From positions 1 through 14,434 of the forward strand of contig JAUWLH010000021.1 of the NCBI GenBank assembly GCA_030613835.1: 14,434 bases of DNA. Reading direction: 5' to 3'. The first letter of the stretch is position 1. Each line of letters starts with the position of its first letter. Shown here piece after piece: positions 12,752 to 14,434 of the stretch. This stretch comes from Candidatus Bathyarchaeota archaeon (lineage in GTDB: Archaea > Thermoproteota > Bathyarchaeia > TCS64). The position numbers and the translations under genes are program-made. The notes beneath the pieces are model-generated. The model ran no database searches and was not told where the DNA came from. It saw only the letters and a program-made list of their open reading frames with translations.

Positions 12752-14071
12752 CTATAAACTCTTCACGAGCTTGGCCAGGAAGAAACCGTTGCACTCGTGG
12801 ACGTGGGGAAACATCCTCTGGGCCTTTTCAAGCCCATTGAGGCCAGGTGAGCCAATCCTGGGCTCGGCCTTAACTATCTCGAAATCATGGTTCCTGTCGA
12901 TGAACCATCTCACGACCCCCTCGTTCTCCTCGAAAGTGATGCTGCATGTGCTGTAGATGAGTGTTCCACCGGGGCGGACGTAACGTGCCATGTTCTCGAT
13001 GATCTCCCTCTGAAGACCACTCATTTTGGCGATACTCCGCCGCGTCAGCCTCCACTTGCCGCTGGGCTCCTTGTGGAAGGTACCCGAACCTGTGCAAGGG
13101 GGATCAATCACAACGATATCTGCCTTGATGGGCTCAATGATATCGGGTTTCGTCGCGTCACCAAGTATCGGCTTGGCTATTGTGACCCCCAGCTTGTTCA
13201 TCAGGCTCTCCCAGCTCTTGAGGCGACGCTGGTTATAGTCAATGGAGATTATACTGCCCTGGTTTTCCATCAACTGCGCCATGTGGCTCGTCTTGACCCC
13301 GGGGGCAGCGCAGACATCGATGACGGTCTCCCCTGGCTTTGGGTAGGCTATCGCACCCACTGCGATGCTGGCTTTGTCCTGTAGGATGAAATGTCCGTCC
13401 CTGTACTCAGCTGTCTCGGTGATTTCTCCCTTTTCAAGGACCTTGTAAGTGTATTCGAGGTGCGGCTCCTTGACCAACTTGTACCCCTTTTTGAACAGGA
13501 CATTGATTGAGTTCTCATCAGCCTTCAAGGTATTCACTCTGAGGTAGCTGGGGTAATCCACGTACCTCAACAGGTCCTCTGTCTCCGAGTACCCGAACCT
13601 GTTGTACAGGTAGTCAACGTACCAGATCGGGTGGAAGTGAGTGTACGCCAGCTTCTGGACATCCGATGCGGTATCCAAATGTATTGAGGTTAATGGGATG
13701 ATGTCTATCCCGTCCTGGATATTCCGCATGTCCCTTTTACCTAGGAGGCTTGATGTGTGCTCTGCCAGCTCGTAGGCGGCCCTAATGGATCCCTCTCCGT
13801 AATGGGAGAAATACGTGAAGAGCCTGAGAAAGCTCCTGACCCCAATCTTCTGGTTCCCGATGCTGTCGGGGTCAAGAGAGGAATTGACGATGTAATCAAT
13901 GGAGTTCTTTCGTCGAATGGTTTCCATGACCAGCTCGCGAGCCTCATCGACTACGGCTCTATCACTTATCCTCAGTTGCTTGACGGTCTTCCTGATGGCT
14001 GCATCCGCGTTTAGCCGCTCAAGCTCGATCCAGCTTAGGGCCTCGATGGCCAGGGTCCATGACAGAGACAT
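12752..14071 (-). CDS. NSUN/RsmB-type RNA m5C methyltransferase
   Basis: The 439-residue enzyme should methylate C5 of cytosine in tRNA or rRNA with SAM. The N-terminal 150 residues are helical and NusB-like (WIELERLNADAAIRKTVKQL), as in RsmB. The RNA-binding segment YPSYLRVNTLKADE follows at 174-187. The Rossmann catalytic domain has motif I VIDVCAAPGVKTSHMA (250-265), the acidic SIDYN (276-280), motif IV VIDPPCTGSG (321-330) with Cys326, and motif VI IYSTCSITFEENEG (372-385) with Cys376, the nucleophile. Both Cys of the two-Cys mechanism are present. The C-terminus ECNGFFLAKL is normal. Target base cannot be read from sequence. It starts 35 bp after fumarase alpha and ends 23 bp before the sulfur carrier gene, in an RNA-modification cluster. 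Confidence 0.93.
   Translation of the reverse strand: MSLSWTLAIEALSWIELERLNADAAIRKTVKQLRISDRAVVDEARELVMETIRRKNSIDYIVNSSLDPDSIGNQKIGVRSFLRLFTYFSHYGEGSIRAAYELAEHTSSLLGKRDMRNIQDGIDIIPLTSIHLDTASDVQKLAYTHFHPIWYVDYLYNRFGYSETEDLLRYVDYPSYLRVNTLKADENSINVLFKKGYKLVKEPHLEYTYKVLEKGEITETAEYRDGHFILQDKASIAVGAIAYPKPGETVIDVCAAPGVKTSHMAQLMENQGSIISIDYNQRRLKSWESLMNKLGVTIAKPILGDATKPDIIEPIKADIVVIDPPCTGSGTFHKEPSGKWRLTRRSIAKMSGLQREIIENMARYVRPGGTLIYSTCSITFEENEGVVRWFIDRNHDFEIVKAEPRIGSPGLNGLEKAQRMFPHVHECNGFFLAKLVKSL
12753..12758 (-). promoter_or_regulatory. TATA box of ubiquitin-like carrier gene
   Basis: TTTATA on the minus strand, centred 27 bp before ATG 12728. Its last bases are also part of the TAG stop of the NSUN-type gene. 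Confidence 0.5.
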
Positions 14072-14098
14072 TGTCTGGGGGTTCAGTGAGTCCCCGAG

Positions 14099-14106
14099 AT
14101 AAAAAA
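14099..14106 (-). promoter_or_regulatory. TATA-like element of NSUN-type gene
   Basis: TTTTTTAT on the minus strand, centred about 31 bp before ATG 14071 (its 3' end 28 bp away), directly after the TAG stop (14107-14109) of the fumarase alpha gene. Confidence 0.4.
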
Positions 14107-14433
14107 CTAGGCGCTGGTATCGATCTCAACCGAGCCATCGGATGATATCTTGGCCCTCACGTGCCTCAACGCCCAGCAGCTGATGACCACCCCGACGGGT
14201 AGGCTCGCAGGATGCCTCGCCGCAAACTCCATGTGTAGATCAAGGACACTCGGGCCCTCGCCCAGCCCCATGGCACCTATACCCAGTTGGTTGAGCTTGC
14301 CAAGGAGTTCCTCCTCCATGGAAGCCACCTTGGGGTCATCGTTCCTGACCTTGAAGGGCTTCAGCAGAGCGTTCTTGGCCAGTTTTATACAAAGGTCCTC
14401 TCCCCCACCCACGCCGACCCCCACGAAGTACGG
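14107..14433 (-). CDS. Class I fumarate hydratase alpha subunit, C-terminal end
   Basis: The frame enters from the window edge, so only the last 108 residues are seen. The segment VGVGVGGGEDLCIKLAKNAL matches the GVGIGG...AKxAL block of class I fumarase alpha chains, followed by LLGKLNQLGIGAMGLGEGPS, where family members read LGIGPMGLGG, and the closing RHPASLPVGVVISCWALRH. The enzyme hydrates fumarate to malate with a [4Fe-4S] cluster; its Cys ligands lie mostly in the missing part. The related L-tartrate dehydratase alpha chain is an alternative. The beta subunit, commonly the next gene, is not downstream: the NSUN-type gene follows after 35 bp, so beta must lie upstream or elsewhere. Confidence 0.82.
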   Translation of the reverse strand, partial: PYFVGVGVGGGEDLCIKLAKNALLKPFKVRNDDPKVASMEEELLGKLNQLGIGAMGLGEGPSVLDLHMEFAARHPASLPVGVVISCWALRHVRAKISSDGSVEIDTSA

Positions 14434-14434
14434 T

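Overview
The window looks like a piece of an archaeal chromosome. The evidence is an archaeal-type tRNA m1A methyltransferase (TrmI), an M42 (TET-type) aminopeptidase, a TtuA/Ncs6-like tRNA thiolase next to a GG-terminal ubiquitin-like sulfur carrier, a TrxR-like oxidoreductase with an archaeal-style ferredoxin tail, and TATA boxes about 27 bp ahead of many start codons. An Asgard archaeon (Thorarchaeota-like) is a reasonable guess from the feel of the response regulator N-terminus and the membrane glycosyltransferase remnant, but nothing here proves it. No CRISPR array, tRNA, rRNA or insertion sequence was seen.

Layout. 1-618 (-): N-terminal part of an AIR-synthase-like (PurM) protein. 656-1002 (-): remnant of a membrane glycosyltransferase. 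1024-1398 (-) and 1482-2261 (+): divergent AhpD-like protein and TrmI, followed by an S66 LD-carboxypeptidase/MccF-like peptidase (2291-3295). 3296-3875: gap with a candidate structured RNA that has its own promoter and T-tract. 3876-4955 (+): M42 peptidase, convergent with a VTT/DedA membrane protein (4952-5545, -). 5546-6777: 1.2 kb AT-rich gap with an amber-interrupted zinc-finger-like reading frame, a 44-codon ORF, a long-armed hairpin and GC-rich motif copies. 6778-7325 (+) response regulator and 7442-8007 (+) DinB-like protein, each broken by one missing base in a homopolymer. 8004-8477 (-): DUF523. 8512-9900 (-): amidohydrolase. 10045-11214 (+): flavin oxidoreductase fused to ferredoxin. 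11230-14433 (-): zinc ribbon, TtuA-like thiolase, ubiquitin-like sulfur carrier, NSUN-type m5C RNA methyltransferase and the C-terminal end of fumarase alpha.

Themes. RNA modification dominates: TrmI, NSUN and a carrier-plus-thiolase pair that together suggest 2-thiouridine synthesis in tRNA. Several reading frames are broken (glycosyltransferase, response regulator, DinB, the amber ORF), which marks either local decay or indel errors in the assembly. Most genes in same-strand clusters, although only about 20-40 bp apart, carry a TATA-like element about 27 bp before their own start codon, often touching the stop codon of the gene upstream. This suggests leaderless transcripts from individual promoters rather than simple operons.
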